Shown: piece by piece, positions 34,933-43,632 of the stretch
Layout: each line of letters starts with the position of its first letter
Position numbering within the stretch: the first letter of the stretch is position 1
From: Polynucleobacter nymphae
GTDB lineage: Bacteria; Pseudomonadota; Gammaproteobacteria; Burkholderiales; Burkholderiaceae
Direction: 5' to 3'
NCBI RefSeq assembly: GCF_018882155.1
Contig: NZ_JACVPA010000002.1
Location: forward strand, 186,001 to 250,000
DNA length: 64,000 nt
Position numbers and translations under genes: made by a program
Notes under the pieces: model-generated
Database searches by the model: none
Seen by the model: the letters and a program-made list of their open reading frames with translations, nothing else
What the model was told of the DNA's origin: nothing

Positions 34933-36044
34933 TTACTCGTAAATCCAGCAGGCAATTGGCGACGCCACCATTTTAAAGAGGGATTAATGCGATTTCGAAT
35001 GAGGGCAAAGGCAATTAAAAATGCCAATACATGGATTGGCCAAATGCCAACAAACATACTAACCTTTCCTTGAGAAACAAAGTTCTGCGTCAGGTTTAGT
35101 AGATTGCTATAGATTAAATAAATTAAGACCGCATAGAACATGGCAGTGTAGTTACCAAGACGCGGGTTAACGTAGGCTAGCGGGATTGCAATCAGCACTA
35201 ATCCAAGGGCCATCAGTGGCAGGCCAATACGCCAGAGCAATTCGGCGCGATTTTGGCTGATGTTATTGGGATTAGTATCAGCGAGTAACTCAGTGACGGT
35301 CTTTTCTCGATCGCGTGGTGCCGGAGCTAAGGTTTCTTTACTCCGAATTTTGGTGCTGTACTCATCAAATTCCAAAATTCTGAAGTCAGGCTGCGTCGGT
35401 TGACCCTCATAGCGTCGACCGTTGTGCAGCACGATAGACTTTTCCCCGCCTTCAGAGTTTTGAATGAAACCACTAGAGGAGACAGCAACACTCATCCTTC
35501 CATTCTTAGAGTCAGCAACAAAAATATTTTTTACTTCATTTTTATCAACATCAAGTTCCTCAATGAAGAACACCCGCTCTGCTTTAGCGGATTCTTTGAA
35601 TTGCCCAGCGCTCACCATAGAAACATCATCACGCTGTTGGAAGCGTTGACTAATCAGTGTTGATTCGCGATTTGCCCAAGGCCATACAAAGAGTGCCAGC
35701 AGCGCAATAATAATAATCAGTGGTGTTGCAAACTGCAGAATGGGGCGAATTAAATTAGTGATACTTAAGCCACTTGCAAACCACACAATCATTTCTGAAT
35801 CTTTGTACCAGCGCACTAAAACGATGAGCGTCGCAACAAAGAGGGAGACGGTGAGTAAGACTGCCATGTAACCAAGAGTAGCCAGTGCAATTAACACCAG
35901 AGCATCTTCTGGGTTGACAGCACCGTTGGCAGCAAAACCCAAGATTCGAATGACCAAGGTGGTAACCATAATGGTCACCAAGACCAAAAAGACCCCGCCA
36001 GTTGTAAAACTGAGTTCGCGGCGGAGGGCTTGTTTAAAAATCAT
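34929..36044 (-). CDS. lptF: LPS export ABC transporter permease LptF
   Basis: A 371-residue partner of LptG with the same fold: helices near residues 15-120, a periplasmic domain about 130-270, and three helices at the C-terminus. The opening F-K-Q-A-L-R-R-E-L-S and the Y-K-D-S-E-M-I-V-W-F-A-S-G-L-S segment (coupling helix contacting LptB) are typical. It diverges from pepA, an arrangement widespread in proteobacteria. Confidence 0.95.
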   Translation of the reverse strand: MIFKQALRRELSFTTGGVFLVLVTIMVTTLVIRILGFAANGAVNPEDALVLIALATLGYMAVLLTVSLFVATLIVLVRWYKDSEMIVWFASGLSITNLIRPILQFATPLIIIIALLALFVWPWANRESTLISQRFQQRDDVSMVSAGQFKESAKAERVFFIEELDVDKNEVKNIFVADSKNGRMSVAVSSSGFIQNSEGGEKSIVLHNGRRYEGQPTQPDFRILEFDEYSTKIRSKETLAPAPRDREKTVTELLADTNPNNISQNRAELLWRIGLPLMALGLVLIAIPLAYVNPRLGNYTAMFYAVLIYLIYSNLLNLTQNFVSQGKVSMFVGIWPIHVLAFLIAFALIRNRINPSLKWWRRQLPAGFTSK

Positions 36045-36138
36045 CTGAAACTGTTTATCTGGATTCTGGGGTTATTAGTGGGGTTTAATTAGCTTATATT
36101 GGTGCAGATAAAAGAAGTTCTTCTCATGTCGGAGGATA

Positions 36139-36222
36139 ATGGATAAAAGACCGTTTTTAGTACTTTCCTGCCCCTTGATACGACTTAAACATACCGCTAT
36201 AGATTATGACAATTCAATTTAG
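36139..36222 (+). CDS. Possible 27-codon leader ORF overlapping the pepA start
   Basis: An ATG at 36139 preceded by a strong GGAGG (36131-36135, 3 bases before the ATG) opens a 27-codon frame ending in TAG at 36222. It overlaps the first 17 bases of pepA in another frame (+1). pepA itself has no ribosome site before its ATG, so ribosomes finishing this frame could restart there. The peptide has no recognisable domain. The short 3-base spacing and lack of homologues to compare keep confidence low. Confidence 0.3.
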   Translation: MDKRPFLVLSCPLIRLKHTAIDYDNSI

Positions 36223-37810
36223 TACCAAGATTTTCCCTCAAGCTGACCTCCAAAGTGCAAAAGCCCTTAATTCCAGTCTAAAAAGCCTCCTGGCCCACAC
36301 TTCAGACTGTTTAGTTTTAGCTTATTCCAAAGCTGACTTTGATAGTTTTAGCGGTGCAAAAGCTACCAAGAATAAGTCTGGATTTTTGGCTGAGCTTGAC
36401 CGCTTGCTGAGTGGCTCAGTGAGTCATGCCAACTTGCTAGGGGATCTTGATGACAAGCAATCATCTGTCTGCCTCTTGCGTGCTGAAAAACCATGGGCTA
36501 CAAATGGCGTAAAGGCAAAACGTGTTCTATTACTAGGTTTGGGTGATTTACATCTGGCAAGTGAACGCAGTCTGACTAGTTTTTCTAAAGTAGTGCGCGC
36601 AGGATTGAAAGCCTTAAGTGGAGGTTCGATTGAAAATGCGCTTTGGTTTGTGCCAAGCTTTGCACAAAAATCAGAATTGATTGCTGAAGAAGTGCGCTTA
36701 ACTATCCAATATGGAGGCGATCAAGCCTATCGTTTTGGTGTGCGTCAACCAGCCATGAAATTTAAAGTAAAAGATAAGGCAGATACTTTCAAACATTTAG
36801 TTTTTGCTGGTAATAATGCTTGCGCTAAAGAGCTGAAGCTTGCTGTGGAGCAAGGCCTTGCCATGGTTGAAGGTATGTATTTAGCAAAAGACTTGGGTAA
36901 TCTTCCTCCGAACATTTGTACGCCTACTTACTTGGCTAAGACGGCTCAAGGCTTGAGTAAGAAAGTTGGCTTGAAGGTTGAAGTGCTGGGCCGCAAGCAA
37001 ATTGAAGCCTTAGGTATGGGCTCATTCTTATCTGTTGCCCAGGGTTCTGAAACGCCACCCCAATTTATTGTCATGCGTCATCAAGGCGGCAAAACTACTG
37101 ATGCGCCGATTGTCTTGGTAGGCAAGGGGATTACGTTTGATACTGGTGGCATTTCCTTGAAACCTGGTGAAGCCATGGATGAGATGAAGTACGACATGTG
37201 TGGTGCTGCTTCAGTGATTGGCACTCTATATGCGGCTGGCTTAATGAAGCTCAATCAGAATGTCATTGGCGTGATTCCAACTTGCGAGAACATGCCCTCA
37301 GGCCAAGCAACTCGACCGGGCGATATTGTGAAGAGTATGTCAGGGCAAACAATTGAGATTCTGAATACAGATGCTGAAGGCCGTTTAATTCTGTGTGATG
37401 CGTTAACGTATGTCGAGCGCTTTAAGCCTAAAGCGGTAATTGATATCGCGACCTTAACAGGAGCATGTGTTATTGCGTTAGGTCATGTGCACAGTGGATT
37501 ATTTTCAGAAGACGAAGGTTTGGTCAATGCCTTGACCAAGGCAGGCAAGACCTCCTTAGATACTGTGTGGCGCCTCCCATTAGACGCTGCCTATCATGAG
37601 CAACTCAAATCAAACTTTGCTGACGTTGCTAACATTGGTGGGCGTCCAGCAGGCAGTGTTACTGCTGCTTGCTTCTTGTCACGCTTTACTGAAAAGTACA
37701 AATGGGCTCACTTAGATATTGCTGGCACTGCCTGGAAGAGTGGCGCTGCAAAGGGTTCTACTGGTCGTCCAGTACCTTTGCTAGTGAATTTTTTGCTTGA
37801 GCAGAAGTAA
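36206..37810 (+). CDS. pepA: Leucyl aminopeptidase PepA (M17)
   Basis: A 534-residue cytosolic dizinc/manganese aminopeptidase that also acts as a DNA-binding protein in E. coli. [16 protein letters not shown] (about residue 305) and the signature N-T-D-A-E-G-R-L (about 386) supply the metal ligands and catalytic Arg/Lys. The N-terminal domain is a little longer than usual (E. coli 503). ATG 36206 has no Shine-Dalgarno sequence; see the overlapping leader frame. pepA-holC next to divergent lptF/lptG is a conserved order. Confidence 0.95.
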   Translation: MTIQFSTKIFPQADLQSAKALNSSLKSLLAHTSDCLVLAYSKADFDSFSGAKATKNKSGFLAELDRLLSGSVSHANLLGDLDDKQSSVCLLRAEKPWATNGVKAKRVLLLGLGDLHLASERSLTSFSKVVRAGLKALSGGSIENALWFVPSFAQKSELIAEEVRLTIQYGGDQAYRFGVRQPAMKFKVKDKADTFKHLVFAGNNACAKELKLAVEQGLAMVEGMYLAKDLGNLPPNICTPTYLAKTAQGLSKKVGLKVEVLGRKQIEALGMGSFLSVAQGSETPPQFIVMRHQGGKTTDAPIVLVGKGITFDTGGISLKPGEAMDEMKYDMCGAASVIGTLYAAGLMKLNQNVIGVIPTCENMPSGQATRPGDIVKSMSGQTIEILNTDAEGRLILCDALTYVERFKPKAVIDIATLTGACVIALGHVHSGLFSEDEGLVNALTKAGKTSLDTVWRLPLDAAYHEQLKSNFADVANIGGRPAGSVTAACFLSRFTEKYKWAHLDIAGTAWKSGAAKGSTGRPVPLLVNFLLEQK

Positions 37811-37823
37811 GCTTTCCCCTTAT

Positions 37824-38288
37824 ATGGCCCGTATCGATTTTCATAGCAATGTCGCTGACAAGCTGGAATATGCTTGTCGCCTCACACGCAAAATTTGGAG
37901 CGCTACTCCTGAGGGTCAGCCAGTTCGCAACATTGTGATGGTTGGTGAGCAGACGGATTTAAAAAAGCTAGATGAGTTACTTTGGACTTTTAGTAGTGCT
38001 GATTTTTTACCCCATTGCTTTATTGATGATGAGCTTGCTACAGAAACTCCGATTGTTTTAAGTGATGACTTTGCTTCTCCAGCTTTATCGAGTCTGCCAC
38101 ATGCAGATGTCATGATTCACTTGGGGATGCGGATGCCGCAAGATGTGGCTGCTTTAGTAGCGCGCTTTCCCCGAATTGTTGAGGTGGTCACTGTCGATGA
38201 AGCGGAACGCTTAGCCGGGCGCGAGCGTTACAAGGCTTACCGCGATCTAGGTCATGAGTTGCATAACTTTGATCAATCTCAGAGTTAA
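37824..38288 (+). CDS. holC: DNA polymerase III chi subunit
   Basis: A 154-residue HolC protein linking the clamp loader to SSB. The opening M-A-R-I-D-F-H-S-N-V-A-D-K-L-E-Y-A-C-R and the D-E-A-E-R-L-A-G-R-E-R-Y-K-A-Y-R end match the family. ATG 37824 fits this opening; an in-frame start 9 codons earlier would overlap pepA. It lies between pepA and lgt. Confidence 0.93.
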   Translation: MARIDFHSNVADKLEYACRLTRKIWSATPEGQPVRNIVMVGEQTDLKKLDELLWTFSSADFLPHCFIDDELATETPIVLSDDFASPALSSLPHADVMIHLGMRMPQDVAALVARFPRIVEVVTVDEAERLAGRERYKAYRDLGHELHNFDQSQS

Positions 38289-38294
38289 TACTCT

Positions 38295-39086
38295 ATGTTG
38301 ATTCATCCACAGTTTGATCCAGCTGCGATTCGCATTGGATCATTTGCAATTCATTGGTATGGATTAATGTATCTCATGGCTTTTGCACAATTTTTATTGT
38401 TAGGTCGTTTGCGTATTCGTGCCCCACGCTATCAGGCTCTAGGTTGGACCTATAAAGATCTCGAAGATTTATTATTTGCAGGCGTCTTAGGCGTTGTTCT
38501 TGGCGGTCGCTTGGGCTACACCCTGTTTTATATGCCTGGCCATTACCTTACTCATCCTTTAGATATGTTGAAGATCTGGGAAGGCGGCATGTCTTTTCAT
38601 GGCGGTCTTTTAGGTGTGTTACTTGCTTTGTATTGGTTTGCAAAAAAACGTAAGACTACTTTTTTTGTCGTGAGTGATTTAGTAGCTCCCTTAGTACCTT
38701 TTGGTTTGGCGTTTGGTCGACTAGGTAATTTCATTAATGGCGAGTTGTGGGGTAGGCCTACCGATCTTCCTTGGTCTATAGTCTTTCCAATGGTTGATAA
38801 CATCCCGCGCCACCCATCTCAAATCTATCAATTACTGGGCGAGGGTATTTTGCTTGGTGTAGTGTTGTGGATGTATTCCGGGAAGCAACATCGCGTAGGT
38901 CAGGTCTCGGGACTTTTCTTATTGGGTTACGGCATCTGCCGTTTCTTAGCTGAATATGCACGTGAACCAGATACATTCTTGGGCCTCTTAGGTTTAGGTT
39001 TATCCATGGGGCAGTGGTTATGTGTGCCGATGATCTTGCTTGGTATTTACTTGATGGGCTCATTTAAACCAAAGTCCATCGAATAA
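38295..39086 (+). CDS. lgt: Prolipoprotein diacylglyceryl transferase
   Basis: A 263-residue inner-membrane enzyme with about seven helices that transfers diacylglycerol from phosphatidylglycerol to the lipobox Cys. The key segments [11 protein letters not shown] (catalytic His near residue 101), [14 protein letters not shown] and H-P-S-Q-I-Y are intact. It begins 6 bases after holC. Confidence 0.97.
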   Translation: MLIHPQFDPAAIRIGSFAIHWYGLMYLMAFAQFLLLGRLRIRAPRYQALGWTYKDLEDLLFAGVLGVVLGGRLGYTLFYMPGHYLTHPLDMLKIWEGGMSFHGGLLGVLLALYWFAKKRKTTFFVVSDLVAPLVPFGLAFGRLGNFINGELWGRPTDLPWSIVFPMVDNIPRHPSQIYQLLGEGILLGVVLWMYSGKQHRVGQVSGLFLLGYGICRFLAEYAREPDTFLGLLGLGLSMGQWLCVPMILLGIYLMGSFKPKSIE

Positions 39087-39243
39087 AGACATCCTTAAGG
39101 GCTGAAGCCCTCATGTTGCATTGCAAAAATATATAAATATCGACATCCTTTAGTTACAATCACTAACTTAATGGATTTCAAGGCATTTGCAGGAATACAT
39201 TGAATGATCGTTTTTTGTCGTTAGTATTTCTGAAAAGACCTAG

Positions 39244-40548
39244 ATGCTTGAAAAGTTAGCAAAAGCCCGTTATTTTTCGCGCCTTACTGGTGCCGTGAAT
39301 CGCCTCATCTCTGAGCGCGGTGAATCTAATGCCGTTAGCATGGCTGACGATGTCATTCATAACTATCGCAAGCTTACTAAGGATCAGCACGCCAAGTTTT
39401 TTACTTTCCTATTTCAAAAGCTGAATCCAGATCCAGTAGCGGTAATGTCTGCAGCACAAAATTTTTCTGCAGAAGGTAATGCTCGCAATTACATTAAATT
39501 GCAACGTGTTGCTGAGCCGCCTAGGCAAGAATTATTTCGTCGCTTAAATCGTGCAACAAATGGTACTGCAGCTTTGGTAGCAATGCGCCGAGATCTTTTG
39601 CAACTACTTGATAAGCAGCCTGAGTTAATTGCGGTTGATTTTGATTTGCGGCATCTTTTATCTTCTTGGTTCAATCCCGGTTTCTTAAAAATGCATCGGG
39701 TGGATTGGAAATCACCAGCTGAGATTTTAGAGAAACTCATTCAACACGAAGCGGTGCATGCAATTGACGGCTGGGATGATCTACGTCGCCGCCTGCAGCC
39801 TGACCGTAGATGTTTTGCATTCTTTCATCCTCAACTACCAAGTGAGCCACTAATCTTTGTTGAGGTTGCTCTCCTGCCAGAAATACCTGCAGTAATTACG
39901 CCGCTGGTAGATAAAAAGGCTGAGACAGTGCATCAAACCTCAAGTTATAAAGTTGCAGCTTTTTATTCTATTAGTAACTGTGAGCCTGGTTTGCGTGGTG
40001 TTTCCATGGGTAATTTCTTGATCAAGCGCGTTGCTGAACAATTACATGAAGAGTTTCCAAGTCTTAAAACTTTTGTCACTTTATCGCCTATCCCTGGGTT
40101 TATTGATTGGGTTGCTAGTGGCGCTGATATCGATGGCGAAAAATTTAGTGTGCAACTGAAGCCAGCGATTCGAATAGCGCGGGAGCAATCACTAGAAACT
40201 TTGGGTTTAGCGAAACGCTCTTGGACTGAGCGTTTAAGTGCTGGCTGGCATCCTGATACTGCGACTGCAAAAGAAAAATCAGCTTTACTATGTCTCGCCA
40301 GTATTTACTTAGGGCTCGGCTCAGCAGGACGCAATGGTAATCCTGTTGCTAAGTTTCATTTAGGAAATGGCGCAAAGCTACATCAAATCAATTGGTCAGC
40401 CGATCTTTCGCGTAAGGGTCTGCGTGAATCAGCAGCATTAATGGTTAATTATTTATATGATCTTTCTGCCGTAGAGGAGAACCATGAGCGGTTTACTCAA
40501 GGTGAAATTGATTATTCAAGGGCAGTAGGCCGTTTAATGGTGCCCTAG
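39244..40548 (+). CDS. matA: Malonyl-CoA decarboxylase
   Basis: A 434-residue member of the malonyl-CoA decarboxylase family (MatA/MLYCD), converting malonyl-CoA to acetyl-CoA and CO2. The all-helical N-terminal domain (about residues 1-190) contains R-Y-F-S-R-L-T-G-A and the W-F-N-P-G-F-L segment; the C-terminal acyltransferase-like domain contains F-Y-S-I-S-N-C-E-P-G-L-R-G-V-S-M-G-N-F-L-I-K and T-L-S-P-I-P-G-F. It heads a set with a TRAP transporter and an acyl-CoA synthetase, together a route from malonate to acetyl-CoA. The 140-base gap before the TRAP genes could hold another promoter. Confidence 0.93.
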   Translation: MLEKLAKARYFSRLTGAVNRLISERGESNAVSMADDVIHNYRKLTKDQHAKFFTFLFQKLNPDPVAVMSAAQNFSAEGNARNYIKLQRVAEPPRQELFRRLNRATNGTAALVAMRRDLLQLLDKQPELIAVDFDLRHLLSSWFNPGFLKMHRVDWKSPAEILEKLIQHEAVHAIDGWDDLRRRLQPDRRCFAFFHPQLPSEPLIFVEVALLPEIPAVITPLVDKKAETVHQTSSYKVAAFYSISNCEPGLRGVSMGNFLIKRVAEQLHEEFPSLKTFVTLSPIPGFIDWVASGADIDGEKFSVQLKPAIRIAREQSLETLGLAKRSWTERLSAGWHPDTATAKEKSALLCLASIYLGLGSAGRNGNPVAKFHLGNGAKLHQINWSADLSRKGLRESAALMVNYLYDLSAVEENHERFTQGEIDYSRAVGRLMVP

Positions 40549-40689
40549 ATAGGGTTTTGGAGTAGCAACTGCTCAGAGTAGTGCTAAGAGATTCGCTTTA
40601 AAATGATGTAGCGAAAAAGTCAGAACTCATAAAATTGGCAAAGTGCATTAACTGATGTTTACAAAATAATAGTTATCAAGGAGATCAAT

Positions 40690-41727
40690 ATGACAGATTC
40701 AAAGGAAATTAGTCAGCTGCGTCGAACATTATTGCTTGGTGCAGCAGGCGCATCCGTTGCCGGATATGACATTAATGCATGGGCACAAACTGCCGCCTCT
40801 CAAACACTGAAAATTTCACATCAATTTCCAAGCGGCACAGATTTCCGAGATCGCCTATGCAAGAAATTTGCTGATGAAGTCAGTAAGAAAACAAATGGCG
40901 CCCTAAAGTTTGATGTTTATCCGCAATCTTCTTTGATGAAAACCAACGCCCAATTTAGTGCTTTACGCAAAGGGGCGTTAGATTTGAGTTTTTATCCAAT
41001 GCCTTATGCAGGCGGTGAAGTTGTTGAGGCCAATATTGGTCTGATGCCGGGGTTGGTCACTAGCTACGATCAGGGTGCTAAATGGAAGAATGCTGAAGTT
41101 GGCAAGATCTTGAATAAGGTAATGGAGTCCAAGGGCATTATTATTGTTAGCTGGGTTTGGCAAGCTGGCGGCGTTGCAACGCGTTCTGGCCCAATCATCG
41201 TTCCTGATGACGTTAAGGGTGTAAAAGTGCGCGGTGGAAGTCGAGAGTTTGACGCTATGCTGAAAGCAGCGGGCGGTTCGGTCATGACCTCAATCCCTTC
41301 TAATGAAATCTATCAGGCAGTTCAAACAGGCTCATTAGATGCTGCCTATACCTCCTCAGCGAGCTTGATGTCATTCAAATTAGCAGAGCTGACTAAAAAC
41401 TTTACCTCCGCTAAAAATAAATCTTACTGGTATATGTTAGAGCCACTCATGATGTCAAAAATAGTGTTTGATGCATTGCCAGCAAAACAGCGTGAAATTA
41501 TTATGGCAGTTGGCACTGATATGGAAAAATTTGGTACTGAGCAAGCAAAACTTGATGATATCGATGCTTCCATTGCCTTTGCAAAGGCTGGTAATAAAGT
41601 ATATGAATTAGATGCATCCGTAGTGGAAAAATGGAAAGCTGTAGCTAAAGTCTCGGCATGGAAAGAATTTGCTGAGCGTAATGAAACTTGCGCAGCGATG
41701 ATGCGCTCTGCAGAGAAGATTAGCTAA
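40690..41727 (+). CDS. TRAP transporter solute-binding protein (probably malonate)
   Basis: A 345-residue DctP-family periplasmic binding protein. The N-terminus has a twin-Arg-less signal (residues about 1-33, ending A-W-A-Q). The mature part has L-K-I-S-H-Q-F-P-S-G-T-D-F-R-D-R, V-K-V-R-G-G-S-R-E-F-D (the Arg that clamps the ligand carboxylate) and the G-S-L-D-A-A-Y-T-S segment. AAGGAG precedes the ATG by 7 bases. Being between malonyl-CoA decarboxylase and the synthetase, malonate is the likely ligand, as for MatP of rhizobia (context inference). Confidence 0.9.
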   Translation: MTDSKEISQLRRTLLLGAAGASVAGYDINAWAQTAASQTLKISHQFPSGTDFRDRLCKKFADEVSKKTNGALKFDVYPQSSLMKTNAQFSALRKGALDLSFYPMPYAGGEVVEANIGLMPGLVTSYDQGAKWKNAEVGKILNKVMESKGIIIVSWVWQAGGVATRSGPIIVPDDVKGVKVRGGSREFDAMLKAAGGSVMTSIPSNEIYQAVQTGSLDAAYTSSASLMSFKLAELTKNFTSAKNKSYWYMLEPLMMSKIVFDALPAKQREIIMAVGTDMEKFGTEQAKLDDIDASIAFAKAGNKVYELDASVVEKWKAVAKVSAWKEFAERNETCAAMMRSAEKIS

Positions 41728-41728
41728 A

Positions 41729-42247
41729 ATGATGAAAATTTTGGAGGCCGCCTACAGGGTTATGACTATGGTGAATAAATGCCTAGTCTGGCTTGGCTCA
41801 ATTGCCCTGATGGCGGCAGCCTTAATCTTGAGCTACAGCGTTATGTCGCGTGGAATATTTCATGCAGCAAATGATTGGCAAGACGAAGCTGCTTTGTTCT
41901 GCTTGGTGGGGGTTACTTTTCTTTGTAGTTCCTATGTTCAAGAAAAGCGTGGGCATATTGGTATTTCTGCAATTGAAGGTTTGCTGCCGCATCCAGTAAA
42001 CAAAGTGCGCGCCATCATCATCGATATTATTTCCTGTCTATTTTTTGCATTTTTCTCTGTGAAAACTTGGGATTTACTTCATGAAGCATGGGTTGATGGT
42101 CAAGTGACCAACTCCACATGGGCTCCTTCCTTGTGGGTTCCTTACGCAATGATGTTCGCTGGCATGGCCTTGCTGACGTTCCAATTATTTTTACAAATCT
42201 TCATCAGAAAGGCAGTAGCTCCTGATCTTATTAGGGGTGGTCACTAA
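41729..42247 (+). CDS. TRAP transporter small permease (DctQ family)
   Basis: A 172-residue inner-membrane protein with four hydrophobic helices. The N-terminal helix pair, the W-Q-D-E-A-A-L-F-C-L-V-G-V-T-F segment (family E-E-x-A motif) and the closing pair match DctQ. It starts one base after the binding-protein stop (ATGATG), so translation is coupled. It pairs with the following large permease. Confidence 0.9.
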   Translation: MMKILEAAYRVMTMVNKCLVWLGSIALMAAALILSYSVMSRGIFHAANDWQDEAALFCLVGVTFLCSSYVQEKRGHIGISAIEGLLPHPVNKVRAIIIDIISCLFFAFFSVKTWDLLHEAWVDGQVTNSTWAPSLWVPYAMMFAGMALLTFQLFLQIFIRKAVAPDLIRGGH

Positions 42248-42249
42248 TT

Positions 42250-43605
42250 ATGTCTGTTTTAGCCATTGGACTTTTGTTTGCGGTTGTCACTCTGTTGATT
42301 ATGTTTTCAGGGATTTCAATTGCCTTTGCCTTAGGTATTGTGGCAATTATCTTTATGTATTTCTTTATGCCGGCATCATCTCTTGATACTGTTGCACAAA
42401 ACGTATATGAGGAGATGTCTAGCATCACTCTGATGTCCATACCGCTTTTTATTTTGAAGGGTGCGGCTATCGGCCGATCTCGTGCTGGTAAAGATTTATA
42501 TGATGCACTTCACGTTTGGATGGGTAAGGTTCCTGGGGGCTTAGGGGTTGCTAACGTATTCGCTTGCGCCTTATTTGCTGCGATGGCTGGATCAAGTCCT
42601 GCAACCTGTTCCGCTATTGGTAGCGCTGGCATTCCGGAGATGCGTAAGCGTGGTTATTCTCCTGGTTTTGCAGCCGGGATAATTGCTGCTGGTGGCACCC
42701 TCGGTATTTTGTTGCCACCCTCTATTACGATGATTTTGTATTCTGTTGCTGCTGAGCAATCACTTGGCCGTTTATTCTTGGCAGCAATTGGTCCTGGAAT
42801 CATGCTGGTCATCTTCTTTTCGGGCTATACGATTTATCGTTTCCGCAAAGAGTACTCAGTAGCCTACGAATCATATGCTGTTGATAAGATTCCTAATCCA
42901 ATCTTAGATCGTCAAACCTACACAGCGCAACAAAAGATGATGGCATTGCCTAGGGTATTGCCTTTCTTGGTTTTATTAATTGGCGTGATGGTTGCCTTGT
43001 ACGGCGGATACGCTACTCCGGCAGAAACTGCGGGTTTAGGTGCGGTATTTGCATTTCTATTGATTGCCATTATTTACAGGATGTGGCGCTTCAAGGATCT
43101 CTATCCTTTACTAGATGTCACGATCCGTGAAGCATCCATGCTGATGTTCATCATTGGTATGTCGCTTTTATTTGCGAATGTGATGAGTTATTTGCACCTG
43201 AGTCAGTCTGCTGCGCAGGCTATTGTCGATCTCGGCGCTTCGCGTTGGGTATTGTTAGCAGCAATTTTAGCGATGGTGATTGTATTGGGATTCTTTTTGC
43301 CACCAGTCTCTATTATTTTGATGACCTCACCGATCTTTTTGCCGCCTCTGCGTGCAGCTGGATTTGATTTGGTCTGGTTTGGCGTGGTGATGACTATCGT
43401 GATGGAAACAGGCTTGATTCACCCTCCGGTCGGCTTGAATATTTTTGTTATTAAAAATATTGCTCCGGATATCACCTTACGTGAAATCATCTATGGTGTA
43501 ATGCCCTTTGTTGTCATCATGCTTCTTTCTGTGGTTCTCCTCTGCTTCTTCCCAGAAATTGCCACTGGCCTATCAAATTGGGTAATGGGCGCACCAATAG
43601 TTTAA
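42250..43605 (+). CDS. TRAP transporter large permease (DctM family)
   Basis: A 451-residue membrane protein with about twelve helices that drives sodium-coupled uptake. Typical DctM segments are the S-I-P-L-F-I-L-K-G-A region, F-A-A-M-A-G-S-S-P-A-T-C-S-A-I-G-S and G-G-T-L-G-I-L-L-P-P-S-I-T-M-I-L-Y, with a matching L-P-P-V-S-I-I-L-M-T-S-P-I-F-L-P in the second half. It starts 2 bases after the small permease. Confidence 0.93.
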   Translation: MSVLAIGLLFAVVTLLIMFSGISIAFALGIVAIIFMYFFMPASSLDTVAQNVYEEMSSITLMSIPLFILKGAAIGRSRAGKDLYDALHVWMGKVPGGLGVANVFACALFAAMAGSSPATCSAIGSAGIPEMRKRGYSPGFAAGIIAAGGTLGILLPPSITMILYSVAAEQSLGRLFLAAIGPGIMLVIFFSGYTIYRFRKEYSVAYESYAVDKIPNPILDRQTYTAQQKMMALPRVLPFLVLLIGVMVALYGGYATPAETAGLGAVFAFLLIAIIYRMWRFKDLYPLLDVTIREASMLMFIIGMSLLFANVMSYLHLSQSAAQAIVDLGASRWVLLAAILAMVIVLGFFLPPVSIILMTSPIFLPPLRAAGFDLVWFGVVMTIVMETGLIHPPVGLNIFVIKNIAPDITLREIIYGVMPFVVIMLLSVVLLCFFPEIATGLSNWVMGAPIV

Positions 43606-43632
43606 GACTCTAAGCAATTAAGGAATGATTTC

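Noticed and set aside
36175..36203. TTGATA-17-TATAGA just before pepA
   Set aside because: It is a good sigma70 match, but the predicted start of transcription (36210) would lie inside codon 2 of pepA, so it cannot serve the ATG at 36206 unless that start is wrong.
39094..39115. AGGGC-TGAA-GCCCT hairpin after lgt
   Set aside because: The stem is short and there is no T run, so I do not call a terminator.
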